64,000 bases of DNA from positions 1 to 64,000 of the IMG/VR virus record IMGVR_UViG_3300033552_000001; one strand, given 5' to 3'. Below the pieces are notes generated by a model. The model was not told the origin of the DNA. It did not search any database and saw nothing but the letters and a program-made list of their open reading frames with translations. Position 1 is the stretch's first letter; each line of letters starts with the position of its first letter. This DNA is from a virus. Position numbers and translations under genes: made by a program. Below, one piece after another: positions 45,297 to 53,925 of this stretch.

Positions 45297-46382
45297 ATGT
45301 ATAAAAGACTAAATATAAAATTATACCCAACAATAAAACAAAAAATTGTTTTAGATAATCATTTTTCTGGATATAGGTATTGTTATAATTTATGTTTATC
45401 TTACAAAATGCATCTTTGGAAATATTATAAAATAAATAAAACAGGATTTGATTTACAGACAGAATTATGCCAATTAATTAAAGAAGTTCCTTTTTTAAAT
45501 AATTGTAAAGTAGAATGTTTAAGACAAGCAGGTTTAGATGTTGAAAAAACTTATAAAAAATTCTATAAAGGAAGTGGTTTTCCTAAATTTAAATCTAAAA
45601 AAAATAAACAGTCTTTTATTGCACAACAATCTATTTTAATTAAAAAAGGTAGGTTGTCATTTTTTAAAAATTTAATTAAATTTAAAGATTCTGATAAGTA
45701 TTTTAATAAATTAAAAAGTTTAGAAATTAAACAATGTACTTTTAGTAAAGATAAAATTGGTAACTATTGGGCATCATGTCTTATAGAAGATAATGAAATA
45801 AAAATGTTACCTGTAGTTACTAATAAAATAGGATTTGATTTAGGGATTAAAGATTTTTTAATTACATCAAATAGTGAGTTTATACCTAATAATAAATTTA
45901 GTATCAAGAAACAATATAAACTTAGAAAGTTACAAAGAAAATTTAGTAAAACTAAAAAACATGGGAAAAACAGAGAAAAGCTTAGAATTAAAATAGCAAA
46001 ATTATTTCAAAAAATAACTAATCAAAAACAACACTTTTTTCACCAAGTTTCTAATAAATTAATAAGAGAAAATCAATCTATTAATTGTGAAACTTTAAAA
46101 GTAGAAAATATGATTAAAAACAGAAAATTAAGTAAATCAATTCAAGATGTTTCTTGGAGTAGTTTTATTTCAGTATTAGAATATAAATGTATTTGGTATA
46201 ATAAAGAATTAATTAGAATTCCTGCTTTTTATCCGAGTTCAAAATTATGTAGTAGTTGTGGAAATAAAAAAGATGATTTAAAACTTTCTGATAGAATATA
46301 TAATTGTAGTTGTGGAATATCTTTGAATAGAGATTTAAATGCTGCTATAAATATAAGAGATTATAAGGACAAATGTGCCTGA
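45297..46382 (+). CDS. tnpB: TnpB, RNA-guided nuclease of IS200/IS605-type elements
   Basis: 361 aa, a usual length. N-terminal OrfB-type helix-turn-helix part (YPTIKQKIVLDNHFSGYRYC). The RuvC catalytic residues appear intact: D181 in IGFDLGIKD, E265 in CETLKVENM and D346 in LNRDLNAAIN. A zinc finger lies between the last two (CSSCGNKKDD ... CSCG); the second Cys pair is CxC instead of CxxC. No TnpA transposase gene is present. It is inserted between two virion genes in the same direction. TnpB cuts DNA next to a target-adjacent motif using an omega-RNA, which favours keeping the element at its site. Confidence 0.92.
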   Translation: MYKRLNIKLYPTIKQKIVLDNHFSGYRYCYNLCLSYKMHLWKYYKINKTGFDLQTELCQLIKEVPFLNNCKVECLRQAGLDVEKTYKKFYKGSGFPKFKSKKNKQSFIAQQSILIKKGRLSFFKNLIKFKDSDKYFNKLKSLEIKQCTFSKDKIGNYWASCLIEDNEIKMLPVVTNKIGFDLGIKDFLITSNSEFIPNNKFSIKKQYKLRKLQRKFSKTKKHGKNREKLRIKIAKLFQKITNQKQHFFHQVSNKLIRENQSINCETLKVENMIKNRKLSKSIQDVSWSSFISVLEYKCIWYNKELIRIPAFYPSSKLCSSCGNKKDDLKLSDRIYNCSCGISLNRDLNAAINIRDYKDKCA

Positions 46383-46450
46383 ATTTAAGTCTGCGGAGAA
46401 CAAGTCATTAGACATTCTATGAAGCAGAAATTAAAAGTTTAATAATATTT
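46383..46450 (+). ncRNA. Candidate omega-RNA 3' region of the TnpB element
   Basis: Directly after tnpB, the string TCTGCGGAGAACAAG, a short hairpin-like segment and ATGAAGCAGAAATTAAAAG resemble the right ends of TnpB elements (typically ..TGTGGAGAA.. then ..GAAgCAGGAA..), which form the scaffold of the omega-RNA. It is the only less AT-rich string in this area. The RNA probably begins inside the tnpB 3' end; the guide would be read from just outside the element, about 46440-46465. Confidence 0.65.
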
Positions 46451-46472
46451 AAAAATTTAAACAAATAAAACA

Positions 46473-46658
46473 TTGGAAACTTATCAATATAATATAGCAA
46501 TTAGCCCTTCTAGCTTGTTTACATCAAATGAGGAATTAATGCAATTTATTAATATACCAGCAACAAAGAAAGATTTATGTTGTTTTTTAGAAGTATGTGA
46601 AAAAGAAGAATTGTATGAATATTGCTTATTAATTAATAATAAAATAAAAGAAATATAA
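46473..46658 (+). CDS. Hypothetical 61-aa protein, TTG start
   Basis: METYQYNIAISPSSLFTSNE, preceded by the phage leader TTTAAACAAATAAAACATTG. The start codon is TTG in the context ACATTGG, the same as for the 136-aa gene at 735. Helical C-terminus with Cys and Glu. Overlaps nothing; 6 bp before the next gene. Confidence 0.6.
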   Translation: METYQYNIAISPSSLFTSNEELMQFINIPATKKDLCCFLEVCEKEELYEYCLLINNKIKEI

Positions 46659-46664
46659 TATATT

Positions 46665-49253
46665 ATGAAACTAAATAAATTAGGAGTTCCCAATAATTTG
46701 TGGAATAACATCAGAGCAAATAAAGGTAGTGGTAGAAAACCAACTGCTGAAATGCTTAAACAAGAAAGAAAAATAAATAATAAACAAACTGGTGGTGATA
46801 ATCAATTGATGGAATTGTTTAATCAATTTGCCTCTTCAATTCAAGATGATAATTTTAACTCTGGTGAAGATGTTTACAATGAATATATTAAATTAGCTCC
46901 ACAAGAGCAAGAACAATTTATTCAAAGTATTCAACAACAAAGTAGTCAACAAGCTCCTCAAGAAGAAATGCAGGAAGAAACTGCTATGATGCAAAGAGGT
47001 GGTACTAATGCTGTTAGAAAGTATCAAGAGATGCTTAATAAAAAGTATGGAACTAATTTAAAAGTAGATGGTATATGGGGAAAACACACTCAATCTGTTT
47101 ATGAAAATAGTAATTTAAAAAGTTTAAAATCTAAAGATATTACCATTGGTGATAGTAAACCAATTGAAAGTTCTTATGAATTTCCAAGAGCTACAAATAC
47201 AGTTAACTTATTAAAAGGAAAAAATATAAACTTTGATAGACCTCAAGATGCTACAGGATATAGTAATATAAATGATTGGGCAGCACATTTTGATAAGCAA
47301 ACAGATTCATTGAATAGTTATTCTAATAGAGTTAAACCTTTCAAAAAGTATGCAACTAAATCTATGGAGAGAAGAGCTATGATGACTCCTCAAGAAGAGT
47401 CTGATTGGTTGGATAGTGGAGGTGTTGGAATAAGAGGAAGTGCTATGGAAAATAGACCTTGGACTTCACAAAATGAAGCAGACTTTAGAGCTAATAAAAT
47501 AAATAGATCAGGAGAAAAAGTTACTCCAGAAGAAGTGCAACAAGCTTTTAATAATGCAGGAGCAGGTCTTACACAAGAAAAAATGGATTATATATTACAA
47601 GAAAGAAATAAAGAACGTAAAGCAAGTGATATTCCAAGTTATTGGAAAGATGAAGATCATGATGAACAAATTAGAAAAAAGTATGGACAACCTATTAAAA
47701 AACAAACAGGTGGAATACCAACTAATAAAAATGGATATTATGAATTAGATCCAGAAGAAAATCCTATTGCAAGAATACCAAGCAATAATATTACTATGAA
47801 AAATATTCCATATAAAATTAAAGCTGTTGGTGGTACTACTGGTAGAGATTATGGATATATGCAACCAGAAGGTGAATATCAATTTGATGATGAAGAATTT
47901 ATGTATGAAATACCAAAAGCTCAAAAAGGGGTTAATTTAAATGATATAACTAAAAAAAGAAATAGTGAATCACTAAATTCTAAACAGTATCAAGACTATT
48001 TAAAAAATCTTGAAAATGAAAAAAATTCTAAGTTTTTACAAGATTCAGCAAATGCTATTAAATATGGGAATACAAAAGGTATTTTAAACAATGATTATTT
48101 TTTGACAGGAGATAATACAAAAACTCCATTTCAAAGAAGAATTCAATCAGAAAATCCCAATTCAATTGCAAGAAGAAATGATAGAAAAGCTAGAATGGAA
48201 CAATCAACAGAAATTGTTCCTGGTAAACTTCCTTATAAAACAAAAAGTGGTAATGTTGTTTCTAAAAAAACTATTGCTAAATATTCTCCTGATCAAACAG
48301 ACCAATATTATGCTAATCAATATGATAGTAAAAAATTTAATAAACAATTTACATCACAAGAATTAGATGCTCAATATCTTCAATCATTAGAATCACAAAA
48401 AGAATTGGCTAAAATAGAAACACCTGTTGGTAATAAATATCCAGATTTTGTTGCACCAAATAATGTTGGACAAACAAAAAATGATTTTAGAAAAGGTAAA
48501 TCAATTACAATGGATTTTGATAATCCAGCAGAAGGACAAGCAATTGCTTATGAAAAATTTAAAAACAGTCAATCATTATCTCCTTATAAACAAACTGTTA
48601 AATTAGAATCACCAGGTTTATATCAAGAGAATGAAGCAGCTTATTTAGCTAATGTAAGAGAGAGTAGAAATTCAGCATTGCAAAATATGAATCCTAATTC
48701 AACCATAGGGCAATCAGCAATGTCTAATGTTTACTCACAGAGCTTAAATCAAGAAAATGATGCTATTGGTCAAGTATTTAAAAACAATGCTCAAAACAGC
48801 ACTAATTACTTGAATCAAAGAAGTGCTATGAATAATCAACAGCAACAAATGAATAATCAATATAATGATAAATATTACAATGATGTATCTCAAATAGAAG
48901 CTGTTAAAAATCAGAATGATATTAATTATATGAATCAAATATCACAGATGAATGCAAAGAGGTTACAAGCTAAAAATAGATTTTTAGGAACAGCAATTGA
49001 AACTGGTTTGGGTGATGCTTTGGATATAGATGATAATAGTGTTACATTTGATGTAAGTAAGATAGGAGCAAGAATTAATGGAGGTAGTAAAAAAGAAAGT
49101 GTTCCTAATACTAATAAACTAAATGTTAAAATGATTGATGGTGTACCTTACCATACTTATATTGATGAGAATGGTAAACCACAAGCAATTCCTGTTAATG
49201 TAAATAAAGCACAATTTGGTGGAATGGGTAAATACAGAATGAAATTAAAATAA
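46665..49253 (+). CDS. Ejected cargo protein with peptidoglycan-binding-like repeat, 862 aa
   Basis: Low-complexity, Gln/Asn/Lys-rich. Near residues 112-145, AVRKYQEMLNKKYG and LKVDGIWGKHTQSVYEN fit a PG_binding_1 repeat. Q-x-G-G peptides occur at NKQTGGDNQ, MMQRGGTNA, KKQTGGIPTN and, close to the end, KAQFGGMGKY. Segment YGYMQPEGEYQFDDEEFMYE recurs in cargo-type proteins. A long Gln/Asn-rich coiled region ends the protein. Probably a second head-cargo protein ejected with the zincin protein. Confidence 0.6.
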   Translation: MKLNKLGVPNNLWNNIRANKGSGRKPTAEMLKQERKINNKQTGGDNQLMELFNQFASSIQDDNFNSGEDVYNEYIKLAPQEQEQFIQSIQQQSSQQAPQEEMQEETAMMQRGGTNAVRKYQEMLNKKYGTNLKVDGIWGKHTQSVYENSNLKSLKSKDITIGDSKPIESSYEFPRATNTVNLLKGKNINFDRPQDATGYSNINDWAAHFDKQTDSLNSYSNRVKPFKKYATKSMERRAMMTPQEESDWLDSGGVGIRGSAMENRPWTSQNEADFRANKINRSGEKVTPEEVQQAFNNAGAGLTQEKMDYILQERNKERKASDIPSYWKDEDHDEQIRKKYGQPIKKQTGGIPTNKNGYYELDPEENPIARIPSNNITMKNIPYKIKAVGGTTGRDYGYMQPEGEYQFDDEEFMYEIPKAQKGVNLNDITKKRNSESLNSKQYQDYLKNLENEKNSKFLQDSANAIKYGNTKGILNNDYFLTGDNTKTPFQRRIQSENPNSIARRNDRKARMEQSTEIVPGKLPYKTKSGNVVSKKTIAKYSPDQTDQYYANQYDSKKFNKQFTSQELDAQYLQSLESQKELAKIETPVGNKYPDFVAPNNVGQTKNDFRKGKSITMDFDNPAEGQAIAYEKFKNSQSLSPYKQTVKLESPGLYQENEAAYLANVRESRNSALQNMNPNSTIGQSAMSNVYSQSLNQENDAIGQVFKNNAQNSTNYLNQRSAMNNQQQQMNNQYNDKYYNDVSQIEAVKNQNDINYMNQISQMNAKRLQAKNRFLGTAIETGLGDALDIDDNSVTFDVSKIGARINGGSKKESVPNTNKLNVKMIDGVPYHTYIDENGKPQAIPVNVNKAQFGGMGKYRMKLK

Positions 49254-49257
49254 AAAA

Positions 49258-49285
49258 CCAATGAATAAAATCCATTGGCTTTCCT
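49258..49285. terminator. Inverted repeat after the cargo gene
   Basis: CCAATG / CATTGG with a 9-nt loop, A-rich on the left. Read on the minus strand it is followed by T6. On the plus strand only CTTTCCTC follows, so its terminator strength for the cargo gene is doubtful. Confidence 0.4.
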
Positions 49286-49322
49286 CAAAACAAACAATCA
49301 TGTTCATAAAATTAAAAACAAA

Positions 49323-49619
49323 ATGGATAATAAAAGAATATTGCATATAGGAATTGGTATTGTTATAGCTATTTTCCTATACTTTTTGTATTACTCTATA
49401 AAGATGGAGAATATAAATAACAAAATAGTAAAAGAAACTATTGAACAATTTGAAATTAAAAAAGAAATTGACAGTTTAAGAATATTAAATAACTATTTAG
49501 AAACATTAAATAAAAAAGATGGAACAGCAATCAATTACATTAAAAAGAATATTGTTAAAAATGATAGTATTATCAATACTCTTACTTTGCAACAATTACA
49601 AAAGCTATTGTCTAAATGA
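49323..49619 (+). CDS. Inner-membrane spanin-like protein, 98 aa
   Basis: Start at ATG 49323 (MDNKRILHIGIGIVIAIFLY). A TTG at 49275 would add 16 residues from inside an inverted repeat and is rejected. One N-terminal membrane helix is followed by a coiled coil (KIVKETIEQFEIKKEIDSLR), the plan of an i-spanin (Rz) protein. Its 3' end overlaps the next gene by 101 bp in another frame, as in Rz/Rz1 pairs. Confidence 0.55.
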   Translation: MDNKRILHIGIGIVIAIFLYFLYYSIKMENINNKIVKETIEQFEIKKEIDSLRILNNYLETLNKKDGTAINYIKKNIVKNDSIINTLTLQQLQKLLSK

Positions 49620-49956
49620 AATAAAAGCTGATACTTCTATTATAATGAAATATAGAAATACAGAAGGAATATTCTTTGATAAAGAAGCTGTTATTAGAAT
49701 TACTAAGAAAACAGCATTAGCTGATAGTTTAGCATTGGTTAATAAATTCAATGAATTAATAACTAAAAGACAAGAAGAACAACTGCTTAATTGTAAAGAA
49801 GTTGAAACTAAGTTTGATGAATATACTCTTAGTGTAAAAAAAGAAAAAGAGGAATTGAATAGAAAGTTTAATTTAAAAATAGCTGGAAAAAATGTATTAA
49901 TTGGAATGTTTACCACTGCAACTACAATTCTTGGAGTTTTATATTTTTTGAAATAG
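49519..49956 (+). CDS. Secreted or membrane partner of the spanin-like protein, 145 aa
   Basis: N-terminal hydrophobic segment MIVLSILLLC (about 15-24) fits a signal peptide. A coiled coil follows (LNCKEVETKFDEYTLSVKKE), then a C-terminal membrane helix (NVLIGMFTTATTILGVLYFL). The overlap with the i-spanin-like gene suggests a lysis pair. The second membrane helix is unusual for an o-spanin, so a holin-like or fused role is possible. A second start, ATG 49561, is possible. Confidence 0.5.
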   Translation: MEQQSITLKRILLKMIVLSILLLCNNYKSYCLNEIKADTSIIMKYRNTEGIFFDKEAVIRITKKTALADSLALVNKFNELITKRQEEQLLNCKEVETKFDEYTLSVKKEKEELNRKFNLKIAGKNVLIGMFTTATTILGVLYFLK

Positions 49957-49974
49957 GGTTTAAATATTATAACA

Positions 49975-50178
49975 ATGGAAGAAAATAAAATATACAATAT
50001 TAAAGGACAAGACTATATTGAAAATGGTAAATTGTTTAATAGAAAAATAATTATAGATAAGTTAAATGGATTTGGAAATAATTATCATTCAGTAACTTAT
50101 TTAAATAAAGATGATTCTATTAACTATAATACAAGAAAATGTATTTTAAATATAGAAAGAATTATTTTGCCTTTATAA
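49975..50178 (+). CDS. Hypothetical 67-aa protein
   Basis: MEENKIYNIKGQDYIENGKL, basic and Asn-rich. Leader ATTATAACAATGG before the ATG is normal for this phage. No family recognised. Confidence 0.6.
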   Translation: MEENKIYNIKGQDYIENGKLFNRKIIIDKLNGFGNNYHSVTYLNKDDSINYNTRKCILNIERIILPL

Positions 50179-50223
50179 AAATTTACATTACATTTGTCTT
50201 AATATTAACTTGGTCAACTAATA

Positions 50224-50294
50224 ACAGAATAGTGTAAAGAAAGCACCTTAGTTTGTACTAGGAAGTTTGGAATGTGAAAAGAGTCCAATTCTGT
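50224..50294 (+). ncRNA. tRNA-sized structured RNA candidate
   Basis: A 71-nt cloverleaf can be drawn. Closing stem ACAGAAT (50224-50230) / ATTCTGT (50288-50294), 7 bp; arm GTGT / GCAC (50232-50246); arm CTTAG / CTAGG (50247-50262); arm TTGGA / TCCAA (50267-50288). It lacks hallmarks of a normal tRNA: no GG in the D loop, no TTCRA in the T loop, a 6-nt anticodon loop and no T at position 8. It lies in a gene-free stretch upstream of a terminator. It may be a tRNA-like decoy, a relic, or another small RNA. Confidence 0.4.
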
Positions 50295-50343
50295 ATTTTA
50301 TTGTTTAATTTTTTTATTTTTTATTTTTAAGATATTTACAAAA

Positions 50344-50370
50344 CCTTCTATATATTATAGAGGGTTTTTT
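50344..50370 (+). terminator. Intrinsic terminator before the BRO-type gene
   Basis: CCTTCTATA (50344-50352) / TATAGAGGG (50356-50364), 9 pairs with one G-U, 3-nt loop, followed by six T. It ends the lysis transcript or the small RNA at 50224 and isolates the BRO-type gene. Confidence 0.8.
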
Positions 50371-50455
50371 GTTGTGTTATAATTTATAAAATCGTTTATA
50401 ACCTTTTTTATAATTCATTAATGTTTTACCTATTATAATTAATTTATTTAAGGAG

Positions 50456-50486
50456 TTGCAAAATTACAATTCCTTTTGTATATTTG
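50456..50486 (+). promoter_or_regulatory. Bacteroidetes-type promoter of the BRO-type gene
   Basis: TTG at 50456-50458, a 20-nt spacer, then TATATTTG at 50479-50486, a full match to TAnnTTTG. ATG follows at 50522. Upstream (50380-50415) TTATAATTTATAA and GTTTATAACC could be operators. Confidence 0.8.
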
Positions 50487-50521
50487 TATTATTAAAATTA
50501 AAACAATATAAATAAAACAAA

Positions 50522-51235
50522 ATGATAAAATTATTTGAATTTCAAAAAAAAGAAATTAGAACAGAAAATATTGATGGTAAATTATGGTTTAGTGGTGCTG
50601 ATGTATTTTCAGTATTAGGGCTTGCATGGAGAGGTGTTAGTTCTTTAAATAGAGATAGACAAATAACTGATAATCATATACTTAAAAAGGGTATCGGGAC
50701 TAACGGTGGTATACAAGAGTTGATTTTTATTGATGAACAAGCTCTTTATAAAATTACTTTTAGAGCTAATAAATCAGAATTGGCAGATGAATTTACAGAT
50801 TGGGTTGCAGAATTACTTGTAAAAATTAGAGAGTCTGTTAGCTTAGATAATACTAATGATTTAAGAAAGCATTTAAACATTACAGTTCAAAAAGATTTTA
50901 GTAATAAAATAAATGCTTTAAATTTTGAAAATGGAGGTGTAACTAAAACAATTGATTATAATGTTAAAAATTGTCAATTACATACAAATCAAAAACCATA
51001 TCAGATTGTCCAGATGGGTAAAGACTTAGGTTTAAAATCAAAACAAACTACTTCTGCAAAAGAAGTAATTAGAGCATTAAAACCTGAACTTGCTTGTAGT
51101 ATGAGTTTTACAGATAAGTTAGTGTCTGAAAATGGTGTTGAACATAATGAAGCAGCAAGAATCTCTATTAATTTTGCACAGCCTTTGTTTGGAGAGTTAA
51201 TACAATTAGGATTTAATCAAAGAAATTTAGAATAA
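50522..51235 (+). CDS. BRO-type (antirepressor-like) protein, 237 aa
   Basis: Residues 1-105 fit the Bro-N domain: ENIDGKLWFSGADVFSVLGL, GGIQELIFIDEQALYKI, and FRANKSELADEFTDWV. This is a DNA-binding module common in phage antirepressors. The C-terminal half is a separate alpha/beta domain with KPYQIVQMGKDLGLKSKQTT. The gene has its own promoter and terminator within the virion operon, the mark of a moron-type insertion. It probably regulates phage or host transcription. Catalytic function is not expected. Confidence 0.8.
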   Translation: MIKLFEFQKKEIRTENIDGKLWFSGADVFSVLGLAWRGVSSLNRDRQITDNHILKKGIGTNGGIQELIFIDEQALYKITFRANKSELADEFTDWVAELLVKIRESVSLDNTNDLRKHLNITVQKDFSNKINALNFENGGVTKTIDYNVKNCQLHTNQKPYQIVQMGKDLGLKSKQTTSAKEVIRALKPELACSMSFTDKLVSENGVEHNEAARISINFAQPLFGELIQLGFNQRNLE

Positions 51236-51244
51236 ATAATATTA

Positions 51245-51275
51245 AAGGTTAAGATTAATTTCTTAACCTTTTTTG
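51245..51275 (+). terminator. Intrinsic terminator of the BRO-type gene
   Basis: AAGGTTAAGA (51245-51254) / TCTTAACCTT (51261-51270), 10 perfect pairs, 6-nt loop, then TTTTTG. A strong terminator immediately after the stop codon. Confidence 0.85.
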
Positions 51276-51299
51276 TTGTATAACTATAATTTATTAAAA

Positions 51300-51347
51300 T
51301 TTGTATTATAACATATAATTATTGACTTTTGCATTATAATATATAAT
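51300..51347. repeat. Two 20-bp direct repeats before the 848-aa gene
   Basis: TTTGTATTATAACATATAAT (51300-51319) and TTTGCATTATAATATATAAT (51328-51347) match at 18 of 20 positions with a 28-bp period. Each half is nearly palindromic (ATTATA...TATAAT). They lie where a promoter for the next virion gene should be, so they may be operators, possibly for the BRO-type protein just upstream. Confidence 0.5.
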
Positions 51348-51378
51348 AAAAATTAGTTAATGTATATAATTAAATAAA

Positions 51379-53925
51379 ATGATAACTCTTAAAAGCCAAC
51401 CAACACCTGTAACAAATTACACAGATGTATTTGATGAAGAGATGGTGGCTAAGTCTATCTCTTATAGAAAAGCTAAATTTGACCAAGGTGTAAATGCTGT
51501 TCAATCTAAAATAAATCAATTAAGTAGTATTCCTACTTTAACAGATGAAGATGCACAATACTTAAACTCCAAGATTGGTAATTTAACAAACACTATTAAT
51601 AGTAATCAAGGAATAGATTTTTCTGATTCAATGAATCTTTCTAAAATTGATAGTGATGCTCTTGATATAAGTTCTGATAATACAATTCTAAATGCAGCTT
51701 CTTCTGCTAAAAATCATCAAAAAGAAATGAAATTTATGGATGATGCTAAAAATAATCCTAAGAAATATGGTGATATATTATCTCCACATAATGATAGGGA
51801 TTATTCTGATCATCTAAGAGATTATAAATTAAAAAGACAAAATGGTGAAGAGGCTGTATTTTCTTATCAGTATAAACCTTTTGTAGATATTCAAGGGGAA
51901 TTGTTAAAAAGAGTTGAAAAACTAAAAGCAACTGCAACATCAGAAATTAATGGTAATTATATTATTAATGGAAAAGAATTAACACCACAAAGAATTAGAG
52001 CAGAAGCCTTTTCTCAATTACAAACTTCTCCTAAGATGATGGGGCAATTAGCTATTAATTCTAAGTATGATACAGAAAATATATCAGATGCTGATTTAAT
52101 TACTTCTAAAAATCATTTATTACAAATTCAGGAATTAAAATATAGAAAAGATTCAGAAAGTGAACTAGCTAGACTTTTAACATTAGATGTAAAAGATCCA
52201 AATAGAACTGCTGTTAGAATTGCAGAAGCAACAGAAGTTTTTCAAAAACATGAAAAGTCTTACAATAAATATAAAAACTCTCCTACATACATTGGTGAAG
52301 GAGCTTATAACAGGCAGAAATTAGCACAAGAACTTACCTTAAATAATATATTAACAGGACTTGATCAATTTGCTATTTCAGAAAGAAAAATTACACCAAA
52401 TATGATTCCTTTGGCAATTGCAAAACAAGACTTCTTACAAAAAATGGCAAGGCTGACTGAAGATAGAAAAGAAAGAGAATTTAATTATACAAAAGACAGA
52501 GACAAAATTGATGATCAATTTAGAAATTTAGAATTAGCTAGTAAGAATGGTACAAAAACTAAGATTGCAGAAGGTGAATTAGATGGTAGTACAAGTATTG
52601 ATATTCCTAATATTAAAGATGTTGATAATGCACAGAATAATTTTCAAGTAATGAGAGATGATGCTGTAAAAGAAACAAGAAAATTATTGATTGATGAGTA
52701 TAAAAATAGAATTGGTGTGATAGGTAAATTAGATGATGCTTTTCTTAGTAATTATGTTGATAAATTAGTAAGAGCTAATGGAACTTCTGCTAATCTTGAT
52801 GAAGAGAAAACTACTAAAATGCTAAAAGGTAAATTAGCTGAATATGGCAATGCTCAAATCCCAGAAGATGCAGTAATAAAAAATATGTTAAGGTCATTAA
52901 ATAAATTATCAATTGATGTAAAAAAAGTATTTGATACAGGAGAATTATTATCAACTGAAAATTCTCAATTTCTTTCTAAGTATTTAAAAGGTGTTCAAAA
53001 GAATACAGTGATGAATAGTATTCCTCAAAGTGCCTTAGAAAATGCCCTTTCTGTAAATGGAATTAGTCCTAAGGAATATGAATATTTAAAAGGTAAAAAC
53101 TTTGGCACAAGTAAAGATCCAAACAGAAGAAGTCTTTTTACTTCTGATCAATATAGTAAAGAGAAAATGGCATTTGATAATGTACAAAAATCTATTGATC
53201 AATTTTATAAAGACAAAGCATCTACTGCTCAATTATTTCCTTCTCAAACTTACACTGAAAAGTATAGAAAAGAAAGTGGGGTTGATGTTACTTTAAATAA
53301 TGTATTAGGTCAAGGAAGACTTTCTATGGATGGTACTACTAATATTGGTAATGGTGTTTATGGAAAAGAAAATGAAAAAGCAACTAATAGAGGTACAAGA
53401 GTTGAAGCAGTTGATTATAATTATGCAACTCAAGTAGCAAGAGTTAAAGTATTTGGTATAAATACATTAGGTAAGGAATTTGAACAACAGGGAGTTCAAT
53501 CATTTTCAGTTCCAAGAGAATATATGGAAAATCATACTTCTGAAAAAGTTAAAAAAGGTTCTCAAACATTAACTCAATCTGAATTACTACATCTTGCAGG
53601 TGGTGAAATTTATAGACAAACTAAAAGTGGTAAAAGTCCAATGTTTGATCAATTACCTAATAGAATGGCAACACCTTTTAGAGCTGTGCTTGTAGATAAA
53701 AATGATGTTTCTAATAACAAAGTTAACATCTTTATTAAACTACCTGTAAATGGAAGACTTACAACCTTTGAATTACCTGGTGCTTATGATAGTGTTGAAT
53801 ATGCAGAAAGAGATTTAACACAAAAAACATTACAATTATATGAAGATTTAAAAAATCAAGGTAGACCTAAAAAAGACATACCTAATTTAGTAGCAAAAGC
53901 AATTATAGATTCATTAACAAAATAA
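51379..53925 (+). CDS. Large virion (cargo) protein, 848 aa
   Basis: Begins MITLKSQPTPVTNYTDVFDE. Predominantly helical, charged and Asn/Lys/Asp-rich, with regions like FVDIQGELLKRVEKLKATAT and a short beta-rich C-terminal domain (VFIK-like strands near 760-800). Its length, composition and place, directly upstream of the giant genes, match the helical cargo proteins of crAss-like heads. No catalytic motif seen. It may have its own promoter region, because a terminator lies upstream. Confidence 0.6.
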   Translation: MITLKSQPTPVTNYTDVFDEEMVAKSISYRKAKFDQGVNAVQSKINQLSSIPTLTDEDAQYLNSKIGNLTNTINSNQGIDFSDSMNLSKIDSDALDISSDNTILNAASSAKNHQKEMKFMDDAKNNPKKYGDILSPHNDRDYSDHLRDYKLKRQNGEEAVFSYQYKPFVDIQGELLKRVEKLKATATSEINGNYIINGKELTPQRIRAEAFSQLQTSPKMMGQLAINSKYDTENISDADLITSKNHLLQIQELKYRKDSESELARLLTLDVKDPNRTAVRIAEATEVFQKHEKSYNKYKNSPTYIGEGAYNRQKLAQELTLNNILTGLDQFAISERKITPNMIPLAIAKQDFLQKMARLTEDRKEREFNYTKDRDKIDDQFRNLELASKNGTKTKIAEGELDGSTSIDIPNIKDVDNAQNNFQVMRDDAVKETRKLLIDEYKNRIGVIGKLDDAFLSNYVDKLVRANGTSANLDEEKTTKMLKGKLAEYGNAQIPEDAVIKNMLRSLNKLSIDVKKVFDTGELLSTENSQFLSKYLKGVQKNTVMNSIPQSALENALSVNGISPKEYEYLKGKNFGTSKDPNRRSLFTSDQYSKEKMAFDNVQKSIDQFYKDKASTAQLFPSQTYTEKYRKESGVDVTLNNVLGQGRLSMDGTTNIGNGVYGKENEKATNRGTRVEAVDYNYATQVARVKVFGINTLGKEFEQQGVQSFSVPREYMENHTSEKVKKGSQTLTQSELLHLAGGEIYRQTKSGKSPMFDQLPNRMATPFRAVLVDKNDVSNNKVNIFIKLPVNGRLTTFELPGAYDSVEYAERDLTQKTLQLYEDLKNQGRPKKDIPNLVAKAIIDSLTK

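Noticed and set aside
45297-46382. Complete IS200/IS605 transposon
   Set aside because: No tnpA gene in the neighbourhood, so self-mobility by Y1 transposase cannot be claimed.
46484-46711. Minus-strand frame opposite the 61-aa gene
   Set aside because: Covers a gene with a good leader on the plus strand and has no leader itself.
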